This document shows positions 1 through 8,414 of a DNA stretch of 64,000 nucleotides, piece by piece. Source of the DNA: Roseibium denhamense (lineage in GTDB: Bacteria > Pseudomonadota > Alphaproteobacteria > Rhizobiales > Stappiaceae); contig NZ_SMLZ01000112.1 of the NCBI RefSeq assembly GCF_009711415.1, positions 62,001 to 126,000 of the forward strand, in the 5' to 3' direction. The notes below the pieces were generated by a model. The model saw only the letters and a list, made by a program, of their open reading frames with translations, did no database searches and was not told where the DNA came from. Position numbers and translations under genes: made by a program. How positions within the stretch are numbered: position 1 is the stretch's first letter; each line of letters opens with the position of its first letter.

Positions 1-266
1 ATACGGCCAAGCTCGGAATACACTTTTTCCGCAGCCTTCTCCCGAATATGGCAGGTGTTCAAGATCACCAGATCAGCGTCTTCCAGATCTCCCGTCGCCT
101 CAAAGCCTTCAGGCGCCAAAACATCCGTCATGCGTTCACTGTCATAGACGTTCATCTGGCAGCCGTAAGTGCGCACAAAAACCTTGCGCTTATTGCTGTT
201 TGCAACGACCTCGGGTGTCGCGGCATTCGTGACCGCGTCTTGTTCTGTTTCCGGGCGGCTTGTCAT
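1..266 (-). CDS. miaB: tRNA-2-methylthio-N6-dimethylallyladenosine synthase MiaB, N-terminal part
   Basis: This is the first 88 codons of a gene cut by the left edge of the window; it has no complete ORF inside the window. After a variable acidic leader of about 28 residues the translation reads [19 protein letters not shown], then [20 protein letters not shown], which is the start of the UPF0004 domain of methylthiotransferases with two of the conserved cluster cysteines. MiaB is a radical-SAM enzyme that adds a methylthio group to i6A37 of tRNAs. The ATG at 266 is the only sensible start. RimO and MtaB are related, but the [10 protein letters not shown] sequence is typical of MiaB. It lies downstream of plsC and fur on the same strand. 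Confidence 0.93.
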   Translation of the reverse strand, partial: MTSRPETEQDAVTNAATPEVVANSNKRKVFVRTYGCQMNVYDSERMTDVLAPEGFEATGDLEDADLVILNTCHIREKAAEKVYSELGR

Positions 267-389
267 TCGCTCCTCGTAGCCTTTCCAGGCTGCCGGCTTT
301 TATGTGTGTTGTGCGCAGACCGGACGAATTATCGTCTCTGATCACCACCTGATCCCGAATTTGGATCTTGAGCGCGGCACGGCCTTAAA

Positions 390-1259
390 TCAGCGGCCAG
401 CTTTAGCCGGTTTTTCCTCGTTTTGGAAGAACTTCACAGGTTCATTCGCAAGAGAGATATCTTGCGGTTCCTGCTTCTGGCGCAAAGATGCCAGTGTCAT
501 GGAGCGCACTTCCTGCTCCAAGTGCCGGGTGAGCGCTTTCCGGTCCGTTGCGGCGTTGATCAGAATTGGGTCGCCCCAGGAAACAATCACATCCAGCGCC
601 CCCCGTCTGAAGATGCCCCAAAGGTGGCCAGCAAGCTCCATCTCACCATACCAGGCAACATGTGGCCGGTGCGCACGGCCCATCGGAATGCCGTAAAAGC
701 CCTGATATGCAATCGAAACCGGTTGAACCCAAACCTGTGTGCCGGCCCTTCCATTGCCGGCAGCCCGGGTTGCAGCCCCAATGAGGGCTGAGCGGAACGG
801 CAGGACAGAATTACCATCGTTGGAAGTTCCTTCCGCAAACAGCACCATCGCGTCGCCGGCAGCCATACGTTCGGCAATCTCGTTGGCCACATTGCCCGTT
901 TCCGATCGCTTTTCACGATTTACAAAAACGGTGCGCTGCAACTTGGCAAGAAGGCCAAATACCGGCCAGCCAGATACTTCCGACTTCGCAATGAAAGACA
1001 AAGGCATGAGCGAGCCAAAAACTGCAATGTCCAGCCAGGATGCATGATTGGATGTCAAAAGGAGCGGCCTGTCCCGGCACGGTTCTCCCATCTGCTGGAT
1101 CTTGATACCCACCATCCGCGCAGCAATTTTATGCCACACGCACGGCAAGACCTTCTGGATGGGAAGTCTCAGCTTGATGGCAAGCCACTGAAGGGGAATA
1201 AAAACGAGAGAAACAAGGGCCAAAACGATGACAATCGATACGGCCTTGATGTCAGCCAT
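390..1259 (-). CDS. plsC: 1-acyl-sn-glycerol-3-phosphate acyltransferase (PlsC family)
   Basis: A 289-residue membrane-associated acyltransferase that would transfer an acyl chain to lysophosphatidic acid or a similar lysophospholipid. The N-terminus is a hydrophobic segment (about residues 5-30). The family catalytic motif appears as NHASWLD (NHxxxxD), followed by FVNREKRSE and FAEGTSNDG, the acceptor-binding block. The start overlaps the end of the upstream fur gene by 8 bp, so the two are probably co-transcribed. It could instead be an OlsA-type acyltransferase for ornithine lipids, which shares all of these motifs, so the precise acceptor is not settled by sequence. Confidence 0.88.
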   Translation of the reverse strand: MADIKAVSIVIVLALVSLVFIPLQWLAIKLRLPIQKVLPCVWHKIAARMVGIKIQQMGEPCRDRPLLLTSNHASWLDIAVFGSLMPLSFIAKSEVSGWPVFGLLAKLQRTVFVNREKRSETGNVANEIAERMAAGDAMVLFAEGTSNDGNSVLPFRSALIGAATRAAGNGRAGTQVWVQPVSIAYQGFYGIPMGRAHRPHVAWYGEMELAGHLWGIFRRGALDVIVSWGDPILINAATDRKALTRHLEQEVRSMTLASLRQKQEPQDISLANEPVKFFQNEEKPAKAGR

Positions 1260-1701
1260 CGTTTTTGGATTCCTTGGCCTTGTCCAACGGCACTCCGTAG
1301 AGCTCCAGTCTGTGATCGACCAGTTTATAGCCCAGTTTCTTGGCTATGAACTCCTGCAGGGCTTCAATTTCCTCATTTCGGAACTCGATCACCTGCCCGC
1401 TCCGCAGGTCAATGAGATGATCGTGGTGCTCATCGGGAACGGTTTCATACCGGGACCGGCCGTCGCGGAAGTCGTGCCGTTCGATCATACCTGCATCTTC
1501 GAACAGCTTTACGGTCCGGTAGACGGTAGAAATTGAGATTTTCGGATCAATCGAAACAGAACGGCGATAGAGCTCTTCGACATCCGGATGTTCATCTGAA
1601 GCCTCTTCTAGAACCGAAGCAATCACGCGCCGCTGCTCGGTCATGCGCATGCCCTTTTCGATGCACATGTCCGCCAGCGTGGATTGACGCTCGTCTGTCA
1701 T
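1252..1701 (-). CDS. fur: Fur/Mur family metal-responsive transcriptional regulator
   Basis: A 149-residue Fur-superfamily repressor. The winged helix covers residues 1-85 (RMTEQRRVIASVLEE, then ISISTVYRTVKLFEDAGMI) and the dimerisation domain follows with DEHHDHLIDLRSGQVIEF. The structural zinc cysteine pair of classical Fur is missing: the usual CxxC position reads DLRS. This is typical of alphaproteobacterial Fur proteins, several of which respond to manganese and are called Mur. It lacks the heme motif of Irr. It lies between rimI and plsC on the same strand, 39 bp after rimI, and overlaps plsC. Whether the ligand is Fe or Mn cannot be read from sequence. Confidence 0.92.
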   Translation of the reverse strand: MTDERQSTLADMCIEKGMRMTEQRRVIASVLEEASDEHPDVEELYRRSVSIDPKISISTVYRTVKLFEDAGMIERHDFRDGRSRYETVPDEHHDHLIDLRSGQVIEFRNEEIEALQEFIAKKLGYKLVDHRLELYGVPLDKAKESKNDG

Positions 1702-1740
1702 GAGACCCTTTTCCGCTTCCTGTTTTCAGTGCAACAGCGC

Positions 1741-2229
1741 TTAACCAAGATCGACGCGCATGACAAGCGCCGTTCCATTTCCCCGGCTGCTTGAATAATA
1801 ACCTTTGCGTTGCCCTACTTCCCGGAAACCCAGGCTGCGATACAACAGCACGGCGGAGCGATTGGCGGCGTCGACTTCCAGAAACAGGCTTTTGCAGCGG
1901 TCGCCATACAGACGGAAAAGGCCGGATTGCATCAACTGTTTTCCAATTCCCCGGCCCCGCTGACGCGGATGAACGGCAATCGTTATGACTTCTGCCTCGT
2001 CCGCGGCGGTTCGCAGGATCAAGAATCCAAGCGGCGCGCGTGTGCCATAGGGGCTTGCGCGCCGTGCAACCAATATGCTTGTTCCGGTCTGGCCCTGCAT
2101 CCGCGCCAGGTCCTCCGCATCCCAAGCTTGAGGAAAGGAGGCAGCATGTATTTCGGCAAGTTTCGGCAGATCTTCGTCCAATGCGTCTTCAACGACGGGC
2201 GGCTGTGTCCAGAACCACCAGAAACTCAT
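1741..2229 (-). CDS. rimI: Ribosomal protein S18 alanine N-acetyltransferase-like GNAT (RimI)
   Basis: A 162-residue GNAT acetyltransferase. The acetyl-CoA binding loop reads HPRQRGRGIGKQLM, matching the R/Q-x-x-G-x-G/A signature. The segment FLEVDAANRSAVLLYRSLGFREVGQRKGYY is characteristic of RimI, which acetylates the N-terminal alanine of ribosomal protein S18. It is followed by fur, an order common in Hyphomicrobiales. In related genomes as I recall them, tsaB usually sits just upstream of rimI; here that space holds only a terminator and about 130 bp of non-coding sequence. Confidence 0.88.
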   Translation of the reverse strand: MSFWWFWTQPPVVEDALDEDLPKLAEIHAASFPQAWDAEDLARMQGQTGTSILVARRASPYGTRAPLGFLILRTAADEAEVITIAVHPRQRGRGIGKQLMQSGLFRLYGDRCKSLFLEVDAANRSAVLLYRSLGFREVGQRKGYYSSSRGNGTALVMRVDLG

Positions 2230-2357
2230 TGCCTTACGTTCCTTCTATTTGCTGGGATCCACGGCCCCGCAGTCCGGCGCATCCTATGCAAAGCTGTCTG
2301 CTGACCGCAAGTTTTGCCTCCTTCCTCTCCCCAAGAGTCGCTCCCATTGACCGTCCA

Positions 2358-2388
2358 TAAAAAAACCCGGCCAGGGCCGGGTTTTTCA
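2358..2388 (-). terminator. Rho-independent terminator after the NifU-like gene
   Basis: On the minus strand a GC-rich hairpin (AACCCGGCC, short loop CTG, GGCCGGGTT) is followed by a run of T. It lies 22-52 bp past the stop of the NifU-type gene and before rimI, so it separates the two transcription units. The rest of the 2230-2409 gap shows no gene I can support. Confidence 0.85.
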
Positions 2389-2409
2389 AAGACTATTCGT
2401 GGAACTCGA

Positions 2410-2967
2410 TCAGATCGGCCGCACTTCCTCAACTTCCGGCACAAAATGGCGCAGAAGGTTCTGGATCCCGTGCTGAAGCGTTGCGGTTGAAGATGGACAG
2501 CCCGCGCATGCACCGCGCATGGACAGATAAACGATACCTTCCTTGAAGCCCTTGAAGGTGATGTCCCCCCCATCCTGAGCAACGGCCGGACGCACGCGGG
2601 TTTCTAGCAGCTCTTTAATGGTCGCGACTGTTTCCTGGTCGCCTTCCTCAAAGAATTCACCCTCTTCAATGTCTTCGCTCTGGCCGGCATTCATGACCGG
2701 TTGTCCCGACATGAACTGCTCCATGATCACGCCCAGGATGGCCGGTTTCATATGCTGCCAATCCGTGTCATCCTTGGTGACAGTGACAAAGTCATGGCCG
2801 AAAAAGACCGCAACAACGCCAGGTACGTCAAAGAGCTTTTCGGCTAAAGGCGACGCGCCCGCGTCCGCCTTGGACCGGAAGTCGTAAGTCCCTTCGGACA
2901 AAACGATGCGGCCGGGCAGGAATTTAAGCGTTGCCGGATTCGGAGTGGCTTCGGTTTGTATGAACAT
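2410..2967 (-). CDS. NifU family Fe-S cluster carrier (Nfu type)
   Basis: A 185-residue protein with an N-terminal Nfu_N domain (FIQTEATPNPATLKFLPG) and a C-terminal NifU domain containing the CAGC cluster ligands in MRGACAGCPSSTATL. Proteins of this layout carry or hand over [4Fe-4S] clusters to target enzymes. The longer reading frame begins 33 bp upstream, but the ATG at 2967 has an AAGGAC ribosome-binding site, and MFIQTE is the conserved family start. It is followed by its own terminator. Confidence 0.93.
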   Translation of the reverse strand: MFIQTEATPNPATLKFLPGRIVLSEGTYDFRSKADAGASPLAEKLFDVPGVVAVFFGHDFVTVTKDDTDWQHMKPAILGVIMEQFMSGQPVMNAGQSEDIEEGEFFEEGDQETVATIKELLETRVRPAVAQDGGDITFKGFKEGIVYLSMRGACAGCPSSTATLQHGIQNLLRHFVPEVEEVRPI

Positions 2968-3117
2968 TGTTTCGTCCTTGCGCTGCGTTATCGCGCCCAT
3001 CTATCGGCGGGTGTCATGCGCCCTCTCTCCAACCGCAAAACACCCAAAAAAACTTGATACCTGATCCTCAGGCAGTTTGGAACCATTAAAAACTAGATAG
3101 GTTCGCCGTCTATGATA

Positions 3118-3612
3118 TCAAGCCAGTGCTGCGATGGAATCGTCATCCAGATTGCCGGGCACGATCGTTACCGGAATCGGAAAAGTCGCCGCTGACTTGC
3201 CTGCAATCGAAGACACCAGAGGACCCGGTCCATCCGACCCTGTGCTCGCGGCCAGAACCAGGATGGCAATATCAGCATCGGCCTCGATCAGTTCCATGAT
3301 CTCTTCGGCCTTGCTGCCTTCCCGGACAACTGTTTCCGGTTCTGTACGGGCGACAGAACGGACCCGTTCCGCTGCCTTTGCAAGTGTCGATTCTGCTTCT
3401 TCCCGGGCTTCCGCCCGCATGATCTCTTCCACACCGAGCCAGTGCTGGAAATCACCGGCGGCGATGATGAATAGCAGCGTCACCACACCACCTGTCCGCG
3501 CGGCCCGCTTTGCTGCATAAACGATGGCCCGGTCACATTCCGGCGTATCGTCGACCACCACCAGAAACTTCCGGCGGTGACCTTCTTCATTACTTTTTCG
3601 AATTGCTACCAT
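3118..3612 (-). CDS. Universal stress protein family protein
   Basis: A 164-residue single-domain Usp protein: a beta strand FLVVVDDTPECDRAIVYAAKRAA at the N-terminus, an alpha/beta fold, and a C-terminal block IAILVLAASTGSDGPGPLVSSIAGKSAATFPIPVTIVPG. The last block occupies the position of the ATP-binding GxxGx9GS/T loop but is not a perfect match, so nucleotide binding is uncertain. It is a single gene between the NifU-like gene and hslU. Its role is presumably general stress physiology; no specific partner is visible. Confidence 0.85.
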   Translation of the reverse strand: MVAIRKSNEEGHRRKFLVVVDDTPECDRAIVYAAKRAARTGGVVTLLFIIAAGDFQHWLGVEEIMRAEAREEAESTLAKAAERVRSVARTEPETVVREGSKAEEIMELIEADADIAILVLAASTGSDGPGPLVSSIAGKSAATFPIPVTIVPGNLDDDSIAALA

Positions 3613-3647
3613 AGGCGCATGCTGCCACCGGCCTTAAGATATCGCAA

Positions 3648-3663
3648 GCGGCAAGCTTGCCGC
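3648..3663. repeat. 16-bp perfect palindrome between hslU and the Usp gene
   Basis: GCGGCAAGCTTGCCGC is perfectly self-complementary and lies 18 bp past the end of hslU, in the gap before the stress-protein gene. It can form a short hairpin in RNA on either strand and may be a weak terminator or RNA 3' stabiliser for hslU. There is no T run. Confidence 0.5.
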
Positions 3664-3681
3664 CCGCGAAGCCGGATTTCC

Positions 3682-4986
3682 TCAAAGGATAAACTTTGAA
3701 AGATCAACGTTCTTGGCAAGGTCACCGATGTTGTCGCGAACAAACTCGGCTGAGATTTCAACCGTGTCGCCAGAGCGATCCGGTGCCGTGAACGAGATTT
3801 CGTCGAGGATCCTTTCCATCACGGTCTGGAGCCGGCGGGCACCAATGTTTTCAACGGATGCATTGAGATCAACCGCGACCGACGCGATTTCTTCGATTGC
3901 ATCTTCGGTAAAGGACAGGGTGACATTCTCCGTCTCCATAAGCGCGACGTACTGCTTGATCAAGCTCGCCTCAGGTTCGGTCAAAATGGCCCGGAAATCT
4001 TCTTTGGTTAGCGCCCGCAGTTCCACGCGGATGGGCAACCGTCCTTGAAGTTCAGGCAACAAGTCTGAAGGCTTGGCAACGTGGAAGGCCCCTGAGGCGA
4101 TGAACAGAATATGGTCGGTCTTAACCGGGCCGTGCTTTGTGGACACCACCGTGCCCTCGATCAGAGGGAGCAGGTCGCGTTGAACCCCTTCGCGGGAGAC
4201 GTCGCCGCCGGTACGGCCTTCGCGCGCGCAGATCTTGTCGATCTCATCCAAAAATACGATGCCGGAATTCTCGACCAGCGAAATCGCCTCTTCGGTGATT
4301 TTGTCTTCATCGAGGAGTTTGTCGGATTCCTCGTTGATGAGCAGCGAATAGGATTCACTCACCGTTGTCCGTTTGGTTTTGGTTTGCCCGCCGAACGCCT
4401 TGCCGAGAAGGTCCGATACATTCATGACGCCGACGCTTGCGCCCGGCATGCCAGGCAGATCAAAGCTCGGCATTTGCGCCTGTGCCCGGACTTCAACCTC
4501 GATTTCCTTATCATCCAACTCGCCGTTGCGGAGTTTTGTCCGGAAACTGTCACGGGTCGATGGGCTCGCATTCGCACCAACAAGCGAGTCCAGAACACGT
4601 TCTTCGGCCAGAACATGCGCTTTCGCTTTTACCGCTTCGCGTTTTTGTTCGCGGACCAGCGACAAACCGGCCTCAACGAGGTCCCGTACAATCTGCTCAA
4701 CGTCCCGGCCCACATATCCGACTTCCGTAAATTTGGTCGCCTCGACTTTTGTAAACGGCGCATTGGCAAGCTTTGCCAGACGCCGCGAGATCTCCGTCTT
4801 CCCGACACCGGTGGGCCCAATCATGAGGATGTTCTTCGGCAGAACTTCTTCGCGCATCTGGCCTTCGAGCTGCTGGCGGCGCCAGCGGTTGCGCAAGGCA
4901 ATGGCTACCGCCCGTTTGGCATCTTTCTGGCCAACGATGTAACGGTCGAGTTCGGATACAATTTCACGCGGAGAAAAGTCGGTCAT
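3682..4986 (-). CDS. hslU: ATP-dependent protease ATPase subunit HslU
   Basis: A full-length 434-residue AAA+ unfoldase that feeds substrates into the HslV peptidase. Walker A is GPTGVGKTE (residues 57-65), Walker B is [10 protein letters not shown], and the [14 protein letters not shown] pore region and the intermediate I-domain are present. The C-terminal tail ends DLSKFIL, the segment that inserts into HslV pockets. Unlike most bacteria, where hslV directly precedes hslU, here a membrane-protein gene separates them, although all three run in the same direction. Confidence 0.98.
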   Translation of the reverse strand: MTDFSPREIVSELDRYIVGQKDAKRAVAIALRNRWRRQQLEGQMREEVLPKNILMIGPTGVGKTEISRRLAKLANAPFTKVEATKFTEVGYVGRDVEQIVRDLVEAGLSLVREQKREAVKAKAHVLAEERVLDSLVGANASPSTRDSFRTKLRNGELDDKEIEVEVRAQAQMPSFDLPGMPGASVGVMNVSDLLGKAFGGQTKTKRTTVSESYSLLINEESDKLLDEDKITEEAISLVENSGIVFLDEIDKICAREGRTGGDVSREGVQRDLLPLIEGTVVSTKHGPVKTDHILFIASGAFHVAKPSDLLPELQGRLPIRVELRALTKEDFRAILTEPEASLIKQYVALMETENVTLSFTEDAIEEIASVAVDLNASVENIGARRLQTVMERILDEISFTAPDRSGDTVEISAEFVRDNIGDLAKNVDLSKFIL

Positions 4987-5027
4987 TCAGGAGTGTCACT
5001 CGCACAGAAGTAGATGATGATTGCCGG

Positions 5028-6149
5028 TTATGTGGTCGCAGGAAGGTAGCGCAGCAAGGGCTGCCCTGAAAAGGGCGCCAAAAGCACGCGCCTCAACAGG
5101 CCCCAACCGGAGCCAATCAATAAGATGAAACCGCCCAGCAACAAGAGCGTTACGGCAAATGCGGCCTCTTCGGAAACGTTGGCTTCCAGGATCAGGTACC
5201 CGATTGCAAAGCCAAGGTAACTCATCGCGGAGACCAGAAGGGCACGCCGGTCAACAACCAGCGCGACGATTGCCAGGATTACAAACAGCGCGATAACGGC
5301 GATTGAGTATCCGACCGAACCTTGGCCTGAGTAATTGGAGACCAAGGCGAGAATCGAATGCACAATAAACGGTGCTGCCATCAGATGGAGCCAGAACGCC
5401 TTGTCAGAATTTAGCGTGACCCGGGCCGGGTCCTTGACATCGTAGCTCATGGCCAAAGCAAAAGTGACCAGCCCAAGGGCCAGGAAAAAGACAACGTTGT
5501 ACTGGTCGATCAGGCCGGGCGCTGCCATTTCTATCAGCACAGCCACGATGAACAGGCACCCGCCTGTGATCCCGGCAATCCCGACCGGCACCTTGAAGCG
5601 CAGGTAAAACAAAACGGCACCGGCAAGGGCTACCAATGAGGTGGGGATTACCAGCCAGGTTTCATAGTTTTGCCGCCAGCCGCCAAGGCTCAAGCCCGTC
5701 AGGTCCTGATCAACAATCAGTCCGAAACAGGCCATGAAGAAAAAGGGGGTGAATGCCAAGCTCAGCAGGAAGGATGGCAGAGCCAGCCGCATGCGCTGGG
5801 AAAAAACCTCTGCCAGCCCCCAAATAGACACAGCGCCAACGGCGGAGATGGCCCAAGCAGGCAACAGATTCTGTAAACCATATATCAGCCCCACCATCAG
5901 GATTCCGATCCCCAGGCTGATGAATATGTCATGAAACCCGCGCACAAAGCGCACATCTTCGATGTCCGCATGCGGCAATGCTTCGGCCACTGGGCTGGTG
6001 ACGCCACGGCGGGTCCAGAAATCAGTGAGCCTCTCAGCCTGGTCTTCGGTCAAAATGCCTTCGGAAACGGCGGCAGCTAAACGCACTGAATCCAGCGGGC
6101 TCTCTTTGTCGTTCGATTGTTGGCTCGCCTCGCTCAAGGATCCCTCCAT
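5028..6149 (-). CDS. Predicted multi-pass membrane protein between hslV and hslU
   Basis: A 373-residue protein with a soluble N-terminal part of about 70 residues (SVRLAAAVSEGILTEDQAERLTDFWTRRG) and then roughly ten hydrophobic segments. The N-terminal short helical repeat and membrane body loosely recall DUF2157-type proteins, but I do not recognise a family firmly. The frame stays open 120 bp further upstream; I chose the ATG at 6149 because the additional 40 residues (rich in C, W, F) look untranslated. It lies between hslV and hslU on the same strand, 41 bp before hslU. No function can be assigned. Confidence 0.7.
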   Translation of the reverse strand: MEGSLSEASQQSNDKESPLDSVRLAAAVSEGILTEDQAERLTDFWTRRGVTSPVAEALPHADIEDVRFVRGFHDIFISLGIGILMVGLIYGLQNLLPAWAISAVGAVSIWGLAEVFSQRMRLALPSFLLSLAFTPFFFMACFGLIVDQDLTGLSLGGWRQNYETWLVIPTSLVALAGAVLFYLRFKVPVGIAGITGGCLFIVAVLIEMAAPGLIDQYNVVFFLALGLVTFALAMSYDVKDPARVTLNSDKAFWLHLMAAPFIVHSILALVSNYSGQGSVGYSIAVIALFVILAIVALVVDRRALLVSAMSYLGFAIGYLILEANVSEEAAFAVTLLLLGGFILLIGSGWGLLRRVLLAPFSGQPLLRYLPATT

Positions 6150-6344
6150 CCGGCATACAAGAAGTCTATTAAAGCATCGGGCGTTTTGTTCGAAACGGCC
6201 AAAGCTGATCTCGTCCGCTTTTTTAGGCTCCCACCAGCCGGTCGTGCAGGCAAAGCGGTAGCACAGCAATCGGTTTTTTCGATTTCGCCCGATTGCTTGT
6301 GCGTTGCATTGATCTGGATCGTTCGGGAGGCTTGGAAGGCCAGC

Positions 6345-6905
6345 TTATTCAGCAGTTTCGAGCGTTTCGACCGTGACGCTTTCGTTTGTGTAGACACAGA
6401 TTTCCGCAGCAACAGCCATGGCCTTGCGGGCTATGGTTTCTGCGTCAAAGTCGGTATCTACCAACGCCCGGCCAGCGGCCAAGGCATAATTTCCACCAGA
6501 CCCAATGCCCATGACACCGCCCTCCGGCTCCAGGACATCGCCGGTTCCAGTCAGCACCAGAGAAATATTCTTGTCCGCTACGAGCATCATGGCTTCCAGC
6601 TTGCGCAAGTAACGATCTGTCCGCCAATCCTTGGCCAGCTCCACACAGGCGCGCATCAATTGGCCAGGATACTGCTCAAGTTTGGCTTCCAGGCGCTCGA
6701 ACAAGGTGAAGGCGTCCGCTGTCGCGCCAGCAAATCCGGCGATGACATCACCCTTGGCAAGTGGACGGACCTTGCGGGCTGTGTGCTTGATCACTGTTTG
6801 CCCCAAGGACACCTGTCCGTCACCTGCAATCACGACCTTTCCGCCTTTGCGGACCATCATGATTGTGGTTCCATGCCAGGATGCCGGTTCATGCGTTTCG
6901 CTCAT
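6345..6905 (-). CDS. hslV: ATP-dependent protease peptidase subunit HslV
   Basis: A 186-residue proteasome-beta-like peptidase. The N-terminal sequence [12 protein letters not shown] places the catalytic threonine at residue 13, exposed after removal of a 12-residue propeptide. [12 protein letters not shown] and [19 protein letters not shown] are the conserved core motifs. It forms the double-ring chamber of the HslUV protease that degrades misfolded and regulatory proteins, notably after heat shock. It is the first gene of the hslV-membrane protein-hslU group. Confidence 0.98.
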   Translation of the reverse strand: MSETHEPASWHGTTIMMVRKGGKVVIAGDGQVSLGQTVIKHTARKVRPLAKGDVIAGFAGATADAFTLFERLEAKLEQYPGQLMRACVELAKDWRTDRYLRKLEAMMLVADKNISLVLTGTGDVLEPEGGVMGIGSGGNYALAAGRALVDTDFDAETIARKAMAVAAEICVYTNESVTVETLETAE

Positions 6906-7021
6906 AAATGCCTCACTCGTCTGTCGATCCGCCCTATTTAGGCCGAGCCAGCTTTCATTCCAAGCGTTAGGTTGATTTCATGCCTGACACCGACCGAACC
7001 GTCCCTTGCCCCAAAAAGGAC

Positions 7022-7597
7022 TCAGTGAGACAGCTCGATCCGTGTTGCCCGCAAGAGCGCATTGACCACGCCATCAAGCTGGGCGGCGGTCCGCTCGTCA
7101 ACCAGATCGCCTTTGTCGTCAAATGCGCTGGAGGCCCTGGCAACGGAAACCATCTGCGGCAGGACCAGTGCACCGAGCCCGACCTCCAGGATTGTCCGTG
7201 TGCCGATGAGGCCCCGCATTCCGCCAAAGCCTCCGGGGGATGCCGCACCAACAGCAAATACCTTGCCCTTGAAGGCCTCCCCGCTTCCGCTAACGCGGCT
7301 GATCCAATCGAGCGTGTTTTTCAACAAGGGTGTGATACCGGCATTGTATTCAGGGCACGCTATGAAAACGCCATCGTTCTCCGAAAACAGCCGGTGCAGC
7401 TTGACAGCATTGTCCGGCTGGCCGTTTTTGTCTTCGTAATCTCCATCGTAAATGGGCAGCGGATAGTCCTTTAAAGACAATCGCGTCGTGCTTGCGTCCA
7501 GCAATGCGAGTTTTTTGGCGGCCAACGCCGCAAGTTTTCCGTTAATCGAAGCTGCGCGGGATGATCCCGAGAGAACAAGTATTTTCGGATTACGCAT
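7022..7597 (-). CDS. NADPH-dependent FMN reductase family protein
   Basis: A 191-residue flavodoxin-like protein. The N-terminal FMN phosphate loop is LVLSGSSRAASINGKLA, matching the GSxRxxSxN pattern, and the middle motif CPEYNAGITPLLKNTLDWISR is typical of NADPH-dependent FMN reductases/chromate or azo reductases. It would reduce FMN or quinones using NAD(P)H in the cytoplasm. The physiological substrate cannot be told from sequence. It is monocistronic as far as can be seen, between pmtA and hslV. Confidence 0.9.
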   Translation of the reverse strand: MRNPKILVLSGSSRAASINGKLAALAAKKLALLDASTTRLSLKDYPLPIYDGDYEDKNGQPDNAVKLHRLFSENDGVFIACPEYNAGITPLLKNTLDWISRVSGSGEAFKGKVFAVGAASPGGFGGMRGLIGTRTILEVGLGALVLPQMVSVARASSAFDDKGDLVDERTAAQLDGVVNALLRATRIELSH

Positions 7598-7669
7598 GAA
7601 GGACGCCTTTCAGATGAGCAACGGATCAACCAAGATTTCTTTGGACGTCATAGCCCATGCCACCCATAC

Positions 7670-8332
7670 CTAATGTCCTTTGCGGAAAACCCAAACCCGG
7701 GCCGGCGGAAGATTTTTCCAGATCCACTCTGAACTGAAAATCGAGACACCGGCACCAACCGGTTTCACTGGGGTGGCAAATCCATAGGAGAACTGAATAA
7801 AGGGCGCGCCTGGCTTCAGAATATCCAGCGCTTCGGAGAGCAACTGTTGTCTTTCCGTTTCCGGGCGGGTCAGCAGCGGGAGCGAAGAAACGATACCGTC
7901 GAAAGCACCGAGGAGAGGCTTCTTAGGGCCGGTTTCATGATACGCCGCCGCCAATGTTGCTTGCAGGGAATAGGCGTCCCCTTGGATGACGTTCAGGCCA
8001 GGGTACCGTTTTGCCAAAAGAGTGCAAAATGCGGGACTGAACTCGACGGCGGTGATGTTTTTCTGAGCTATGCCCTGATCAAACAGGGCTTTGGTGACAA
8101 CACCTGTCCCAGGGCCCAACTCAATCACATTAGTATGCGGTCCTGGCACCAGGTAGGATGCCATCTTAGCCGCAAGCTCAGGCCTTGATGGGCTCACGGC
8201 CCCGGTACGCAAGGGGTTCTGCGCCCAGGACCGCAGGAACTTCACCTCGTCAAGCATCTTGGAACGGACCAGGTTTGCCTTCACAAGTTTGCTTTTAACA
8301 AAGTCCCGCTCGGCACCGAACCGCTTCAACAT
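7670..8332 (-). CDS. pmtA: Phosphatidylethanolamine N-methyltransferase, PmtA-like
   Basis: A 220-residue class I SAM-dependent methyltransferase. The SAM-binding motif I is VIELGPGTGVVTKAL, preceded by the characteristic FLRSWAQNPLRTGAVSPSRPELAAKM and followed by NVIQGDAYSL and FDGIVSSLPLL. This matches the rhizobial PmtA type that converts phosphatidylethanolamine to phosphatidylcholine by three methylations, and the location beside dnaJ-dnaK supports it. The short distal motif also resembles KsgA-type rRNA methylases, but there is no rRNA-binding C-terminal domain. Confidence 0.82.
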   Translation of the reverse strand: MLKRFGAERDFVKSKLVKANLVRSKMLDEVKFLRSWAQNPLRTGAVSPSRPELAAKMASYLVPGPHTNVIELGPGTGVVTKALFDQGIAQKNITAVEFSPAFCTLLAKRYPGLNVIQGDAYSLQATLAAAYHETGPKKPLLGAFDGIVSSLPLLTRPETERQQLLSEALDILKPGAPFIQFSYGFATPVKPVGAGVSIFSSEWIWKNLPPARVWVFRKGH

Positions 8333-8414
8333 CCACTGTCACTCCCAAATCCTTCTCACAGAATATAGGAGTGTTTATAGGAGGTTACCAGCACCACGCG
8401 CACATGTTGCACAT

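Noticed and set aside
4111-5013. Long plus-strand open frame (300 codons) opposite hslU
   Set aside because: It lies wholly antisense to a full-length, well-conserved hslU, and its translation shows no domain. It is a consequence of the GC-rich third-position pattern.
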